Positions 1 to 10,031 of a stretch of DNA of 64,000 nucleotides are shown in pieces. The notes below the pieces were generated by a model. That model was not told the DNA's origin. It ran no database searches and saw only the letters and a program-made list of their open reading frames with translations. Each line of letters opens with the position of its first letter. Positions within the stretch are counted from its first letter, which is position 1. The DNA comes from Lacticaseibacillus mingshuiensis (GTDB taxonomy: Bacteria; Bacillota; Bacilli; Lactobacillales; Lactobacillaceae): positions 62,001 to 126,000 of the forward strand of contig NZ_BOLS01000002.1 of assembly GCF_016861785.1 (NCBI RefSeq). The letters run 5' to 3'. The position numbers and the translations under genes were made by a program.

Positions 1-245
1 AACGCCGACGAGGGGGCTGAGCCATGTCTGCCCTCCGCCCACCCTCATATTGCACACTCGAGATACACACCATATGAAGTCACAAAGGATGTCATCAAAC
101 TCACAACGCTGGTCTACTCCGATTGCCCTGGTCTTTACACAAATAAAGCCAACAAAGTATCAATCAGAAACTGACAAGAACAGCTCCTCCACTTTGCATT
201 TAATTTTCGCACATTGCTCCGGTCGTTCAGAATCATCGCCATAAA

Positions 246-283
246 TCAAAAAAAGCACCCACCCGTTTTGTCAGGTGAGTGCT
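246..283 (-). terminator. Rho-independent terminator of the BI-1 gene
   Basis: On the minus strand a 10-bp stem (AGCACTCACC / GGTGGGTGCT) is followed directly by a run of T. It lies about 15 bases past the stop of the Bax-inhibitor-like gene. In bases 1-245, left of it, I see no supportable gene, only one short unconvincing reading frame. Confidence 0.85.
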
Positions 284-297
284 TACGCAAATGCTTA

Positions 298-1008
298 CTA
301 GTCTCGACTCACACCACCGAAGATGCGGAGGATGACGAGGAAGAGGTTCAGGAAATCGAGGTAAAGCATCAAGGCGCCTTGGGTCACAAGGGCGTTTTCC
401 GCAATGAGACCGTCGCCAGTGCCGCCTGCTGTCAGGTAGACTTGCTTGAGCTTCTGGGTGTCAAAGGCCGTCATCACGATGAAGATCGCGAGGATGGCGT
501 AGTTGATCAGCCACTGCAAGCCACTCGATGCGATGAACAGGTTGACGAGGGACATCACGATCACGCCCCACAGCGCGGTGTAGGCGATGCTGCCGGCTTT
601 GCTGAGGTCCTTGTGACCGAACCGACCAACGAGGGACATGGAGACGAAGATCACCGCAGTCACAACGAAGGCCGCGAAGATGTTGATCGTCGGATAGACC
701 ATCAGGACCAGGCTGATCTGGAAGGCAAAACTGGCGGAGAAGAGGTAGAACATCAGATTACCAAAGGACGTATTTTGCTGTGCGCGCCGGCCGCTGACCA
801 TAAATGTCATGATAAACGGCAAGAACAGGAAGATCCATGCCAGGATCTGGTGCTGGCCAATGAAGGTCAGATACTGCTGCTGAAACGGTACTGCCAGCAG
901 ATAGGACAACAGCCCGGTCAACCCAAGGCCGAGACCCATCTTCGTGTAAACCTTGCTAAAGAACGACGCAACGCCCGCGTCGTCATTCACCACTCGACGT
1001 TCATCCAT
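298..1008 (-). CDS. Bax inhibitor-1 (BI-1/YccA) family membrane protein
   Basis: This 236-aa protein is almost entirely hydrophobic, with about seven predicted membrane segments after a polar N-terminus (MDERRVVNDD). It ends with the acidic-residue helix typical of the BI-1/UPF0005 family (LDFLNLFLVILRIFG near the C-terminus). Family members are putative pH-sensitive calcium-leak channels; the bacterial role is poorly defined. I chose the ATG at 1008 because AAAGGA lies 9 nt upstream; an in-frame ATG at 1032 has no ribosome site. It has its own promoter overlapping the end of murC and its own terminator, so it is probably monocistronic. Confidence 0.9.
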   Translation of the reverse strand: MDERRVVNDDAGVASFFSKVYTKMGLGLGLTGLLSYLLAVPFQQQYLTFIGQHQILAWIFLFLPFIMTFMVSGRRAQQNTSFGNLMFYLFSASFAFQISLVLMVYPTINIFAAFVVTAVIFVSMSLVGRFGHKDLSKAGSIAYTALWGVIVMSLVNLFIASSGLQWLINYAILAIFIVMTAFDTQKLKQVYLTAGGTGDGLIAENALVTQGALMLYLDFLNLFLVILRIFGGVSRD

Positions 1009-1052
1009 TGAATCAGATCCTTTCTGGGACACGTTTTGTTTGTATAGAAGTT

Positions 1053-1081
1053 ATTATACGAAACGCAGGCTGACTTGTCAG
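1053..1081 (-). promoter_or_regulatory. Sigma-A promoter of the BI-1 gene
   Basis: On the minus strand CTGACA (1076-1081) and a perfect TATAAT (1053-1058) are 17 nt apart. The -35 overlaps the murC stop codon, so the BI-1 gene can be transcribed independently of sftA-murC. No terminator is visible after murC, so read-through is also possible. Confidence 0.7.
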
Positions 1082-2406
1082 TTAGACTTTGGACTGAGAT
1101 CGCTCAAAAGATCGGCGAATGCGTTCTCGTATTTTTGCACATCCCCGGCGCCCATGAAGACGAAGACCGCATTTTTGTAATCCAACAGCGGTGACATGTC
1201 TTCAAGCTCGATCACATGTCCGCCTTCTGGAATCTTGGCCGCAAGATCCGCCGCCGAGACCGCACCCGATTTCTCACGCGCAGAGCTGAAGATCGGCGTC
1301 ACGTAAACGGCGTCGGCTGCATTCAAGGTCTTGGCAAAATCATCCAGGTAGGCAATGGTCCGGGAAAAAGTGTGTGGCTGGAAGATCGCCACGATCTGCT
1401 TGTTCGGGAACTTCTGGCGGGCGGCATCAAGGGTCGCGCGAATCTCGCTCGGATGGTGCGCGTAATCGTCGATGATAACGGCATCTGCCACCGTTTTTTG
1501 CGAGAAACGGCGCTTGACGCCGGCAAAACTGGCCAGCTCGCGTGCAATGAATTCTGGGTCGAGATTTTCCGTTGTGGCCACGGCAACGACGGCCAGCGCG
1601 TTCAAAACGCTGTGCTCACCGAACAACGGCACGTGGAAATGGCCGATGAGTTCGCCATGATGGAACGCGTCAAAGCTCGAACCCGTGGTGGTGCGCACCA
1701 CATTTTTTGCGACATAATCATCGCGGTCATCTAAGCCGTAATAATAGATCGGCACCTTTGCGGACAGCTTGCGGAGCCACTTGTCATCGCCCCAGGCAAA
1801 GATCGCCTTCTGGGTCTGATCGGCTTCGGTCTGAAATGCGGAGTAGACGTCTTCGATGCCGGTATAATAATCCGGATGATCATAATCGATGTTGGTCATG
1901 ATCGTATAATCCGGGTGATACGCGAGGAAATGGCGGCGATATTCATCCGCCTCAAAAACAAAGAACTGGGAATCCGGAACGCCTTTGCCGGTGCCATCGC
2001 CGATCAGATAACTGGTCTTGGCGATACCAGACAAGGTATGCGCGAGCAGCCCCGTTGTGCTGGTTTTGCCGTGCGCGCCAGCCACACCAATGCTGGTGTA
2101 TGGCGTCATGAATTTGCCAACGAATTCGTGGTAGCGATAGAAGGTCAGCCCAAGTTCATGCGCGCGAAGAACTTCCGGGTGCTCATCGGTGAAACTGTTG
2201 CCGCAGATCACGGTGTAGCCCGGCTTCAGGTTGTCCGGATCAAATGGCAACGACTGAATGCCGGCCTGTTCAAGCCCACGTTGGGTGAATGTGTACTGGG
2301 TGATGTCGCTCCCCAAGACTGTGTGGCCAAGATCATGCAAGATCAGCGCCAGTGCGCTCATCCCCGACCCCTTGATACCAATAAAATAATACGTGTCCTC
2401 TGTCAT
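1078..2406 (-). CDS. murC: UDP-N-acetylmuramate--L-alanine ligase
   Basis: MurC adds L-alanine to UDP-MurNAc, the first step of the peptidoglycan stem peptide, in the cytoplasm. The 442-aa length is normal for the family. The N-terminal UDP-binding loop GIKGSGMS (residues 10-17) and the ATP loop AHGKTST (111-117) are present, as is the C-terminal HHPSEI region of Mur ligases. AGAGGAAA precedes the ATG. It follows sftA by 17 nt and is probably cotranscribed with it, the same sftA-murC arrangement as in Bacillus subtilis. Confidence 0.97.
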   Translation of the reverse strand: MTEDTYYFIGIKGSGMSALALILHDLGHTVLGSDITQYTFTQRGLEQAGIQSLPFDPDNLKPGYTVICGNSFTDEHPEVLRAHELGLTFYRYHEFVGKFMTPYTSIGVAGAHGKTSTTGLLAHTLSGIAKTSYLIGDGTGKGVPDSQFFVFEADEYRRHFLAYHPDYTIMTNIDYDHPDYYTGIEDVYSAFQTEADQTQKAIFAWGDDKWLRKLSAKVPIYYYGLDDRDDYVAKNVVRTTTGSSFDAFHHGELIGHFHVPLFGEHSVLNALAVVAVATTENLDPEFIARELASFAGVKRRFSQKTVADAVIIDDYAHHPSEIRATLDAARQKFPNKQIVAIFQPHTFSRTIAYLDDFAKTLNAADAVYVTPIFSSAREKSGAVSAADLAAKIPEGGHVIELEDMSPLLDYKNAVFVFMGAGDVQKYENAFADLLSDLSPKSN

Positions 2407-2423
2407 GATGTTTCCTCTCTGTT

Positions 2424-5069
2424 CTATTGATCACTCAGGCGAGCTAAGTCTTCCTGGGTCAAGTATACATCCCGCGGCTTTGAAGCGTTAGCCGGCGAGA
2501 CAAAATGCCGGCGCTCCAGTTCATCGATCAGTTTGGCCGCATGATTGTAGCCAATGGAAAAGACGCGCTGAAGCTTGGACGTTGAGACCTCTTGTTGATC
2601 CACGAGATACGCCATCACTTGCGGCATGAGCGGATCTTGGTCCGCAGCGGCTTCCGATTTATGAAGCAACGTTTCCGGCTGAAAATCATAATGGACTGGC
2701 GCTTGTTGCTTGACGAACCCGACCACGTCATCGATTGCCTGGTCAATGAAGGTCCCCTGCAGACGGCGAGCTTGGCTGGCCCCGCTTCCCAGGTAAAGCA
2801 TATCGCCCTTGCCCAGCAAACGCTCTGCCCCAGCGGTATCGATGATGGTGCGCGAATCGACCTGACTGGCGACCATGAAGGCGATACGGGTCGGAATATT
2901 GTTTTTGATCGTGCCCGTGATGACATCGACGCTTGGCCGCTGCGTTGCCACCAGCAAATGAATGCCGGCCGCCCGCGCCTTGGCCGTGATGCGTGCAATG
3001 TAATCCTGCACTTCGCTGGACGCGACCATCATCAGATCGGCCAACTCATCGATCACGATCACGAGATATGGCAGCTGCAGACCGTAATCACCATGCGCCG
3101 CCGCTTTTTCATTGAATTGCTTCAGATTGCGGACACGCGCGGCTTCCAGCTTCTTGTAGCGGTCATCCATTTCCTGGACCGCCCACTTCAACGCAGCCGC
3201 GGCGGCTTTTGGATCTGAGATCACCGGCGAGACTAAATGCGGCAGACCATTATAAACAGCCAACTCCACCGCTTTTGGATCGATCAGCAGCAGCCGCACC
3301 TGTTGCGGCGTGGCCTTATACAACAGCGACGTCAGGATGCTGTTGATGAAGACCGACTTCCCCGATCCGGTTGCCCCGGCGATCAGCCCATGCGGCATGC
3401 GCCCGAGATCCGTGACCACCGGCTGGCCGAACAAGTCGACCCCAAGCGCAACGGTCAACGGCGAGCGTGCGTCTTGGAAAACAGGGCTCTGGAGCACTTC
3501 ACGCAACATCACTGGCCGGGGATGGAGGTTTGGTATCTCAATGCCCACCGTCGTTTTGCCCGGAATCGGTGCCTCGATTCGAATATCCCGTGCGGCCAAT
3601 GCCCGCTTGAGGTCATCCGTCAGATTGGTGATCTTATTGACCTTCACCCCTGGCCCGACTGCGACCTGAAATTGGGTGACGGTCGGGCCAATTGTTTTAT
3701 CGACCACATGCGCGTCGACGTTGAAGGCCGCCAGTGTTTTATCCAGCTGGCCCATTTGATTGACCGCCCATGTCTCCTGCGCCTCCTCGTCGCCGGTCGC
3801 AACGGGATCGAGCAGGTCAAGTGATGGAAATTCGTATGGTGCAGGCTGGGCTTGAGCGGTTGCCGGTGCTTCAGTGTCGCCAAGGCCATTTGCGCTCGGG
3901 TGCGACAAAACGGGCTGTGGTGCGGTGACATCGGTCGGTGAGACAGGAGTTTCTGGAACGGCAGACGACGATTGGGTCGCAGTTGGCTGCGCCGTGACCG
4001 TTTCAGTCGTTGACGCGCCCGACGTCGGAGCCGCCTTTTTCTTCGCTAAGTATGCTTGGACCTCTTGACTGACCGCGCGGCGATCCGGCAGTAAGGACCG
4101 TTCTTCACGGCTAGCCGCCTGCGTTGCCGTGGTCGTGGCCCGTTTTTCAGGATGCCGCCGAGTCTGGTCCATCATTTCCGTCAACGTCGCCGCCACATAA
4201 GTATGCGCAGATCCGGTCGGCGCCGGGGCGGTCTCATCCTGATCTGAATGGCGAGGTGACGCGTCTTCATCGCTGATCTGTGCCTCAGCTGAGGCCGGCG
4301 TCGCTTCATCAATCGAAGTGGTGAGGTCTGTGGTTTCCGCTTCATCAGTCGATATGGCGGGTTCGCCATCTGCCGCTTCGTTCGTTGGCTCGACCTCAAC
4401 TTCTGGCGCTTCCATGTCCGCCGAATCAGCAGCATTTTCCTCGACGTCCGCGGTCTCGCTATCGAGCTGGTCCGCGGCTATTTCTGAATCAGTCTGGGAC
4501 TCTGAAGTGGTATCCGAAATTGTCTCGGCATCGAGGTTTGGCTCAGGAGTTGCGCCGCGCGCATCCTCAGCCTCAGAATCCGCGTCTACCAGGGCCTCGT
4601 CCTGATCTGTTGCCACTTCGTCGACAGTCGGCAATGCTGAGTCGTCAGGCGTGTCATCATCGGAAGCGACCACTTCCACCGAAACGATTTCTGACTCGAC
4701 TGCCGCCTCCTCATCGTCCGCTTCGGTGGCAAGGAAAAATACGGCGTCGTCTGGCCGCTCAAGTCGAGTCAAAAGCGCGCTGTAATCGATCTTCACGCGT
4801 TGCGCCCGATCGACCAAACTGGCCGGCGTGGTGAAGGCGCTCATTGGCATCGTGCGCGCCAATGCCGCGCCAGGCCTGGCCTCAGTCTGGGTGGTCTCAG
4901 TCGTCGTTGGCGTGTGCGCCGCTGGTTTTGTGTTCGCGACCGGCTCTTTTTGGGGACGGGCGGTCGGGTGTTGCTGGCGCGGCGGCAATTCGTAGTCGTC
5001 GTTGGCGTCGTCAAATTTTGCCGGCGAAATTGGCTTGCGGCCAAAAGCCGGACCGTCATAATGAGCCAT
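2424..5069 (-). CDS. sftA: Soluble FtsK/SpoIIIE-type DNA translocase (SftA-like)
   Basis: This is an 881-aa DNA-pumping ATPase that would clear chromosome DNA from the division septum. The last ~470 residues hold the FtsK core: Walker A GATGSGKS near residue 565, Walker [14 protein letters not shown] near 675, and a C-terminal winged-helix gamma domain (about 815-875) that reads polar DNA sequences. The first ~410 residues are acidic, Thr/Ala/Glu-rich low-complexity sequence with no membrane segment. That makes it SftA-like rather than a membrane FtsK, and the neighbours murC and ytpR match the SftA locus of B. subtilis. AGAGGAAG precedes the start. No repeats of the linker with neighbours were seen. 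Confidence 0.93.
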   Translation of the reverse strand: MAHYDGPAFGRKPISPAKFDDANDDYELPPRQQHPTARPQKEPVANTKPAAHTPTTTETTQTEARPGAALARTMPMSAFTTPASLVDRAQRVKIDYSALLTRLERPDDAVFFLATEADDEEAAVESEIVSVEVVASDDDTPDDSALPTVDEVATDQDEALVDADSEAEDARGATPEPNLDAETISDTTSESQTDSEIAADQLDSETADVEENAADSADMEAPEVEVEPTNEAADGEPAISTDEAETTDLTTSIDEATPASAEAQISDEDASPRHSDQDETAPAPTGSAHTYVAATLTEMMDQTRRHPEKRATTTATQAASREERSLLPDRRAVSQEVQAYLAKKKAAPTSGASTTETVTAQPTATQSSSAVPETPVSPTDVTAPQPVLSHPSANGLGDTEAPATAQAQPAPYEFPSLDLLDPVATGDEEAQETWAVNQMGQLDKTLAAFNVDAHVVDKTIGPTVTQFQVAVGPGVKVNKITNLTDDLKRALAARDIRIEAPIPGKTTVGIEIPNLHPRPVMLREVLQSPVFQDARSPLTVALGVDLFGQPVVTDLGRMPHGLIAGATGSGKSVFINSILTSLLYKATPQQVRLLLIDPKAVELAVYNGLPHLVSPVISDPKAAAAALKWAVQEMDDRYKKLEAARVRNLKQFNEKAAAHGDYGLQLPYLVIVIDELADLMMVASSEVQDYIARITAKARAAGIHLLVATQRPSVDVITGTIKNNIPTRIAFMVASQVDSRTIIDTAGAERLLGKGDMLYLGSGASQARRLQGTFIDQAIDDVVGFVKQQAPVHYDFQPETLLHKSEAAADQDPLMPQVMAYLVDQQEVSTSKLQRVFSIGYNHAAKLIDELERRHFVSPANASKPRDVYLTQEDLARLSDQ

Positions 5070-5146
5070 TGCGATCTTCCTCTCTTGTGCTAATGGACCT
5101 ATTTTACCATAGAACGCCGCGTGCCCCGGCTCGAAACACTAAAAAA

Positions 5147-5268
5147 GGGTGCGGAGGTGCGCGTTTAGGGATGGGCAGCTAGCGCGGCCTGGGCGATCGA
5201 TGGCGCACCTTGCCATCGAACGACCGGGACGACTAGATGTCCCACCCCTGCGCACCGGAACCCGACTA
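5147..5268 (+). repeat. Intergenic palindromic repeat, array A copy 1
   Basis: First of three head-to-tail copies with a 127-bp period between sftA and ytpR. The whole unit folds into one hairpin. Outer arms GGTGCGC / GCGCACC pair, then the GGGATGGG and CCCACCCC arms, then an apical GATGGC / GCCATC stem around a short loop. It contains no convincing coding sequence. See findings for the family. Confidence 0.85.
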
Positions 5269-5273
5269 AAAAA

Positions 5274-5395
5274 GGGTGTGGAGGTGCGCGTTTAGGGGCG
5301 GGCAGCTAGTGCGGCCTGGGCGATCGATGGCGCACCTTGCCATCGAACGACCGGGACGACTAGATGTCCCACCCCTGCGTACCGGAACCCGACTA
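5274..5395 (+). repeat. Intergenic palindromic repeat, array A copy 2
   Basis: Nearly identical to copy 1, starting 127 bp later (a few substitutions in the arms). The high identity within array A, compared with the divergence between arrays, suggests a recent tandem duplication or gene conversion. Confidence 0.85.
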
Positions 5396-5400
5396 AAAAA

Positions 5401-5489
5401 GGGTGTGGAGGTGCGCGTTTAGGGGCGGGCAGCTAGTGCGGCCTGGGCGATCGATGGCGCACCTTGCCAACGAAAGACCGGGACGACTA
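5401..5489 (+). repeat. Intergenic palindromic repeat, array A copy 3 (3'-truncated)
   Basis: Third copy, 127 bp after copy 2. It stops after GGACGACTA, so the right outer arm is lost, and runs straight into the ytpR terminator. The apical stem also carries mismatches, as expected for a copy no longer able to form the full hairpin. Confidence 0.8.
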
Positions 5490-5530
5490 AAAAAGGAACC
5501 AAGACAAAACTGTTTGTCTCAGTTCCTTAA
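5490..5530 (-). terminator. Terminator of ytpR
   Basis: On the minus strand GGAACTGAGACAAA pairs with TTTGTCTTGGTTCC and is followed by six T. It directly abuts the truncated repeat copy. The rest of 5090-5582 is repeat array A, with no gene. Confidence 0.85.
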
Positions 5531-5582
5531 AAGGTCTTCTCATGATCGCATCCAGTCAGATGGATCGCGAACTTCGCTTCTG

Positions 5583-6221
5583 TTAGTTTGCTGCGGCCAC
5601 CACTTCAGCGGCAATGATCGGGTCGTATGGGGTCCCGGCCGGAATGTTGGCCGGCATCAACAAGATGCCCCGTGCGGCAGGTGCGCCTGGCACCGCCAAT
5701 TCGCGTGCCGCGCACAACATGCCGTAAGAATCGACACCGCGCAATTTACCCGGCCAGATGATCTTTCCATCCGGCATCATGGTGCCTGGCAGCGCTGCGA
5801 CGACTGTTTCGTTCAACGCGGCGTTGGGCGCCCCGCAAACGATCTGGCGGACGTTTCCATTGCCAAGGTCAACTTGGGTGATGTGCAGGTGGTCCGCATC
5901 CGGATGTGCTTCGATCGCGACGATCTTACCGATGACCAGCGTCGGCGCCTCATTCACGGGCAACACGCCTTCAAACCCAGCCGCTTCGAGCGCCTGGTTG
6001 AGGGTGGCCACATCCGCTTCACTGAGATGCACCTGGCCATCGCCGGTCAGCGCCGGCAGCCATTGTGAGACGTTGAAGAAATTGAAGCCAAGTGCCGCAC
6101 CGGCTTCGTCGAAAATGCCGACAATATCGCCTTTTTGCGTGGTAGTCTCAACGGCGCTGTCTTGCGCAAGCACGACGATCAAAGTGTCGCCCCACGCTTC
6201 CTTGTTCATGCTGGTGATCAA
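5583..6221 (-). CDS. ytpR: YtpR-like tRNA-binding domain protein
   Basis: A 212-aa protein with an N-terminal DUF4479-like part and a C-terminal EMAP-II/OB-fold tRNA-binding domain (about residues 92-200, VIGKIVAIEAHPDADHL onward) like that at the start of PheRS beta. Function is unknown beyond presumed RNA binding. I place the start at a TTG (6219-6221) because AGGAGG lies 7 nt upstream; the next in-frame ATG is 19 nt from that site. It sits with ytpP and sftA-murC as in B. subtilis, but the repeat array separates it from sftA. Confidence 0.88.
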   Translation of the reverse strand: MITSMNKEAWGDTLIVVLAQDSAVETTTQKGDIVGIFDEAGAALGFNFFNVSQWLPALTGDGQVHLSEADVATLNQALEAAGFEGVLPVNEAPTLVIGKIVAIEAHPDADHLHITQVDLGNGNVRQIVCGAPNAALNETVVAALPGTMMPDGKIIWPGKLRGVDSYGMLCAARELAVPGAPAARGILLMPANIPAGTPYDPIIAAEVVAAAN

Positions 6222-6246
6222 AATAGGACCTCCTGAGTGGTTAAAA

Positions 6247-6576
6247 TCAGATTGCGGCTGGCTGCAAGTTATTGATAAAGGCTTCGACTTCCGCCTTCGT
6301 CTTCCGGTCCTTGTTGACGAACCGGCCGATCTCCTTGCCATCTTCCAGCGCGATAAAACTTGGAATGCCCATCACACCCATGTCTTGGGCGATCTCGATA
6401 TTGTCATCGCGATCGACATAGATAAACGAGAACTCCGGATACTCCGCTTCGATTGCCGGCATTGCAGGCTTGATGAATTGGCAATCTGGGCACCAGTCAG
6501 CACTGAAGAACAGCATCTTCTTGCCAGGAGCCTTCGCTGCCTCCAAAATTGCCTCATTGCTATCGAATTTTTCCAT
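6247..6576 (-). CDS. ytpP: Thioredoxin-like protein YtpP
   Basis: A 109-aa thioredoxin-fold protein with the active-site pair in WCPDC (C29, C32) and a conserved cis-proline region MGIPSF. It probably acts in cytosolic thiol-disulfide exchange; the Asp in CPDC distinguishes it from housekeeping TrxA (CGPC). The start is the ATG 9 nt after AAAGGG; an upstream ATG overlaps the ribosome site. It probably forms an operon with ytpR, 25 nt downstream. Confidence 0.88.
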   Translation of the reverse strand: MEKFDSNEAILEAAKAPGKKMLFFSADWCPDCQFIKPAMPAIEAEYPEFSFIYVDRDDNIEIAQDMGVMGIPSFIALEDGKEIGRFVNKDRKTKAEVEAFINNLQPAAI

Positions 6577-6606
6577 GATCAACATCCCTTTCGCTTACAT
6601 TTGATA

Positions 6607-6640
6607 AGTATATTTTACACGTTTCCGGAGAAGATGCAAT
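6607..6640 (-). promoter_or_regulatory. Candidate promoter of ytpP-ytpR
   Basis: On the minus strand TTGCAT and TAAAAT are separated by 16 nt, about 30 nt upstream of the ytpP start. Position is approximate. Confidence 0.5.
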
Positions 6641-6717
6641 GCATTCTCCCTGCCTGCCGGTTATAATGAAACCAGTTTTGATTTTTGCCGCACGGCGGCG
6701 ATATTCGGAGGATTCTC

Positions 6718-7014
6718 ATGCGAAAAAATCAATGGTTGCTGATCGGCGCACTGGCCCCGCTGGCGGCGGGCGTGATTGCCGAAAGCGCGCGGCGCTATTA
6801 CTGGCACCATCTGTTGCCAAACCGGCTCTTCAAAGAGATGAAACAAGACGTTGCCACCACGCATACGGTGACTGGCGGCTGGATCGAGATGGCCCCCGTG
6901 GATCATGCCGATGGGACGATCTGGCAAGCGGCCTACCAAGGCGGTGTGACGACCGAAGATGGTGCCGTGATCAATTTTACAGTTAGTGCAACTGGGCAGC
7001 GCCTGGATCAGTAA
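6718..7014 (+). CDS. Small membrane-anchored protein, PepSY-like C-terminus
   Basis: A 98-aa protein with one N-terminal hydrophobic segment ([16 protein letters not shown]) followed by a polar domain ([11 protein letters not shown] ... [19 protein letters not shown]) that resembles the predicted small secreted/PepSY-like proteins of Firmicutes. GGAGG lies 7 nt before the ATG. A TATAAT at about 6662 is its likely -10. It converges on trmB and their 3' ends overlap by 32 bases. Function unknown. Confidence 0.75.
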   Translation: MRKNQWLLIGALAPLAAGVIAESARRYYWHHLLPNRLFKEMKQDVATTHTVTGGWIEMAPVDHADGTIWQAAYQGGVTTEDGAVINFTVSATGQRLDQ

Positions 7015-7648
7015 ACCGCGCCGTCAGTTGATAAATAGCGCCACCTTTTTCACTGAACTTGTGCTCATATTCCGTCTCGACATTGTCAGGCAGCCGCGCA
7101 TCATTGTGCACGTCCACGCTGACAAGGTCAAACTGCATGCCGAAATTATTCATGCTGACCAGCGAATATTCAAACAGGCCACGGTTGTCGGTCTTGAACT
7201 GCAAGACCCCGGCCGCCTTTAAGATCGCGCGGTATTGAGCCAAAAATGTCTTGTAGGTCAGGCGGCGTTTCTCGTGCCGCGTTTTCGGCCAGGGATCGGA
7301 GAAATTCAGGAAAACGCCCGTGACCTCGCCTGGGGCAAAATAAGTCGTGAGATCGGCCCCATCCCCTAAGATCAATTGCAGGTTCGGCAGCTTCAGCGCG
7401 ACTTGTTTGCGCAGAATATAGCCGATCGCGGATTCTTGAATCTCCAGCGCAAGGAAATTCCGGTCGGGATGTTGCTGCGCCATTTCCGTGATAAAGGCAC
7501 CCTTCCCCGACCCGACTTCAAGATACAGCGGTTGATTTTTGGCAAAACGTTCCTGCCATTTGCCCGGCATGTTATCCGGGCGCGTTAAGATCTCATCAGG
7601 GTTCGCCGCGATCAGCGGAGCCGCCCATGGTTGGTTGCGTAAACGCAT
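6983..7648 (-). CDS. trmB: tRNA (guanine-N7-)-methyltransferase
   Basis: TrmB makes m7G46 in tRNA using SAM. The 221-aa protein has the SAM-binding motif EVGSGKG (residues 44-50), the [12 protein letters not shown] catalytic/tRNA-binding segment, and the typical MRLRNQPWA start. GAGGAG precedes the ATG at 7648; an ATG 15 nt upstream overlaps that ribosome site. It lies downstream of a YtmP-like kinase, as in Bacillus, with a strong hairpin between the two. Confidence 0.95.
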   Translation of the reverse strand: MRLRNQPWAAPLIAANPDEILTRPDNMPGKWQERFAKNQPLYLEVGSGKGAFITEMAQQHPDRNFLALEIQESAIGYILRKQVALKLPNLQLILGDGADLTTYFAPGEVTGVFLNFSDPWPKTRHEKRRLTYKTFLAQYRAILKAAGVLQFKTDNRGLFEYSLVSMNNFGMQFDLVSVDVHNDARLPDNVETEYEHKFSEKGGAIYQLTARFTDPGAAQLH

Positions 7649-7665
7649 TACTTCTCTCCTCATAA

Positions 7666-7696
7666 AAGCACCGGTGCGACGTCCGCACCGGTGCTT
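7666..7696 (-). terminator. Hairpin between the YtmP-like gene and trmB
   Basis: A perfect 13-bp inverted repeat, AAGCACCGGTGCG / CGCACCGGTGCTT, with a 5-base loop. Only TTTTA follows on the minus strand, then the trmB ribosome site. It may partially terminate or process the transcript and so lower trmB expression relative to the upstream gene. Confidence 0.6.
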
Positions 7697-7699
7697 ATT

Positions 7700-8476
7700 T
7701 TAGTCTTGTTGATCAAGGACTTCTTGCATCTTGAGTAGCGCGGCATTCATTTCTGTGTAGCGCTGGGCGTCAAACATCCGCTGCGTTTCATCCAACAGAT
7801 GAAGCAAGCCATACCATTGCAGGCGGGTCGCGAGATCTGCGGTCAATTTCGTGCCATACGCGTCGAGCCATTCTTGCCACTGCGCGCGCGGCACATAATT
7901 GAACAAAACGACGGATAAGTCAAAAGCGGGATCGCCGAGCGACGCCTGATCCCAATCGACCAGATAAAGCCGCCCGCTGTCGGACAGCAGCCAGTTCTTA
8001 TGATTGAGGTCCCCGTGGCACACACGCAATTCGCGTTGCGGCGGCAACGTCATCAGCGCGGCAACAGCCTGTGCGACCACCGCGTGCTGCCGAAGCGTTG
8101 GCGCCAAATTCACCAACACACGCTCGCGCAGCGCAGGCAACGACTGGCCTTGACCACCGACTTTTTGAAGCATCCGGCGAAGCAGCACCGAATTATGGAC
8201 CTTGCCTAAAAGTTGCGCGACGATCGGCGAGCACATTTGCTCGCGCGTCATCGTTTTGCCATTGACCCAGTCTTGAGCCGTTAAAACATCACCGGTAGAA
8301 ATGCGTTTGGTCCAGATCAGCTTCGGGGTCACCCCTTCTACTGATAAGGCCGCCAAAAATGGGGACGCATTACGTTTTAAAAAGAATTTCTCGTGGGCAT
8401 AAACGCCCATAAATGCCCCACCGGTCGTGCCGCCAACTGGCTCTAGCGACCATCCGGGGTCTAAGTCAAAATTCAT
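7700..8476 (-). CDS. YtmP-like phosphotransferase (aminoglycoside/choline kinase fold)
   Basis: A 258-aa small-molecule kinase-fold protein. The catalytic loop CHGDLNHKNW (about residues 153-162) and the metal-binding VDWD motif (about 171) are intact. Its substrate is unknown; neighbourhood with trmB identifies it as the YtmP type rather than a resistance enzyme. I start it at the ATG at 8476 (MNFDLDPGW), which has a GGGAG upstream and gives the normal family length; the open frame extends 65 codons further without support. Confidence 0.85.
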   Translation of the reverse strand: MNFDLDPGWSLEPVGGTTGGAFMGVYAHEKFFLKRNASPFLAALSVEGVTPKLIWTKRISTGDVLTAQDWVNGKTMTREQMCSPIVAQLLGKVHNSVLLRRMLQKVGGQGQSLPALRERVLVNLAPTLRQHAVVAQAVAALMTLPPQRELRVCHGDLNHKNWLLSDSGRLYLVDWDQASLGDPAFDLSVVLFNYVPRAQWQEWLDAYGTKLTADLATRLQWYGLLHLLDETQRMFDAQRYTEMNAALLKMQEVLDQQD

Positions 8477-8569
8477 CTGCCAAAACTCCCATCCCAACGC
8501 ACCGATCTTCTGTGAGCTAAAATCAATATTACAAGCCGCCAGCCCTACCGTCAAGGCAATATTGAGGAA

Positions 8570-8690
8570 GGGTGCGGAGGCCCGCGGGATGGTGGAACAG
8601 CTAGGTCGGCTCAGGTACTTGGTGGCGGTCCTTGCCACCGAGTGCATGAGACGCCTAGATGTTTCCACCATGCGGGCCGGAGCCCTACTA
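8570..8690 (+). repeat. Intergenic palindromic repeat, array B copy 1
   Basis: Unit of the same family with different arms: ATGGTGGAA / TTTCCACCAT and GGCCCGCGGG / GCGGGCC pair, and the apical stem is GGTGGC / GCCACC. It lies between ecsB and the YtmP-like gene. The stretch 8477-8819 holds only the two repeat copies. Confidence 0.85.
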
Positions 8691-8692
8691 TC

Positions 8693-8810
8693 AGGTGCGG
8701 AGCGGGGCGCTTAGGTCTGAGCAGCTAGTTCGGCCTGAGCGGTTGATGGCGCACTGGGCCATCGACTGCTCAGGCCGACTAGATGCCCCAGAGCTGCCCC
8801 GCGAAAACGA
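8693..8810 (+). repeat. Intergenic palindromic repeat, array B copy 2
   Basis: Second copy, adjacent to copy 1 but with another arm type: GCGGGGC / GCCCCGC outside, GATGGC / GCCATC at the tip. Neighbouring copies within one array can therefore belong to different stem types. Confidence 0.8.
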
Positions 8811-8819
8811 AATTCCTGC

Positions 8820-10031
8820 CTACCTTGCGTCCAATTTTGCCAGCCGCAGCGGTAGATACCACAAGGCAAACACCACTGCCAGCGCCACGCCTGCCGCGAG
8901 GACCACGCCAACTTTGAGCCACGCCCCGCTGAGGGCTGCACCGACTGCCAAAATCACCGCCATCAATAGCAATAGGACCAGCACCAGCCGGCCAAACGAG
9001 GACTTTTTTTGCTTGAGCGACAACGGATACAGATGGGTGAAAACGATCTCGTCATATGCCAAGTAAAACGGCAACAGCTGGAAACCGACCAGGTAGACGA
9101 AAAGCAGGGCGAAGAGTCCGGCCAGCCACCACTGCTGGACAAAGGCTAAGATCGCCGCACCGATCACCGCTAAGCGCAAAAACAGGCCAAAAAATTCGGT
9201 TCGGCGCAGAAATCCGCGCACGTAGAGATAGGCCCAACTGCTGGCATAGCGTTTTGGCACCAGTTTTGTGAAGACATCCAGATATTTGCGGCGATGCACG
9301 CCGCCGCCGATCCCCGGCACGTCGGTGAAGAGATTGTAGAAGCGATAGATGCGGCCCATTCGCGCCGACTCGCGCTTGATCAGAAGTTGCCAATCGAGCT
9401 GGGCCGGCTGGAACCAATCGCCGATGCGCCAGCGAAGCAATAAGTCGCAGGCCAAGGCCACCGCCGTCGTGATCACCGGATGGATCCAGATGCCGGCCAT
9501 CAATCCGGCCCAGGCGACCAAGATCAATGCCGCCCGCGAAAGCCAAATTGGTAGATGCAACGTGTAATTGCCCAGCAATTGTAGCCACAGATCGACATCC
9601 TTGAACAACCACAGCGCAAGCAGAATCAACCCCAGCGACAACCAATCGCCGTGATGTAAGACGCCGAGCAGTGGCCAGGCCGCCAGCGTGGCGAGAAGCA
9701 AGGTCGCCAGTGGCAAAAGTGCGCTGTACCGCCGGGCCCGAAACAGGTAGCCGGCAAAATCGCTGGTGCGCGGCAACAGAAATGTCGCATCCGCCCCTTC
9801 CGCAAGCGTGGCCAGATCGCCAAGGCCAACGACCAACGCTAAAACAGCGGCCAGGGCCGGGGTGAACCACCATTGGGGCGTCAGATCATGGATCAGCTGA
9901 CTGTAGCCGTACAAGAGCGCGCCCAGCAGGATGATCAGGGCCAACACGAAATGGTCGTTGAAAACCAGCTGCAGATATTTGAATTGTTCTTTTGAGTGCC
10001 GCGCCAGCCGCGTTTTCCACAGCTTATTCAT
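8820..10031 (-). CDS. ecsB: ABC transporter permease EcsB
   Basis: A 403-aa polytopic membrane protein with about ten hydrophobic segments, matching EcsB in length and in its N-terminal soluble lead (LWKTRLARHSKEQFKYLQLVFNDHF). In B. subtilis EcsAB affects protein secretion, regulated membrane proteolysis and competence. Its ATG overlaps the ecsA stop by 8 nt, so the two are translationally coupled. Confidence 0.92.
   Translation of the reverse strand: MNKLWKTRLARHSKEQFKYLQLVFNDHFVLALIILLGALLYGYSQLIHDLTPQWWFTPALAAVLALVVGLGDLATLAEGADATFLLPRTSDFAGYLFRARRYSALLPLATLLLATLAAWPLLGVLHHGDWLSLGLILLALWLFKDVDLWLQLLGNYTLHLPIWLSRAALILVAWAGLMAGIWIHPVITTAVALACDLLLRWRIGDWFQPAQLDWQLLIKRESARMGRIYRFYNLFTDVPGIGGGVHRRKYLDVFTKLVPKRYASSWAYLYVRGFLRRTEFFGLFLRLAVIGAAILAFVQQWWLAGLFALLFVYLVGFQLLPFYLAYDEIVFTHLYPLSLKQKKSSFGRLVLVLLLLMAVILAVGAALSGAWLKVGVVLAAGVALAVVFALWYLPLRLAKLDAR

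Noticed and set aside
50-244. A 64-codon open frame at the left edge
   Set aside because: No ribosome site, no domain and atypical composition.
214-1011. A 265-codon plus-strand open frame antisense to the BI-1 gene
   Set aside because: Highly charged nonsense-like translation without domains; the opposite strand has the promoter, ribosome site and terminator.
5139-5490. Regular 127-bp tandem repeat considered as CRISPR
   Set aside because: The period equals the repeat itself; there are no spacers, and each unit is a full palindrome.
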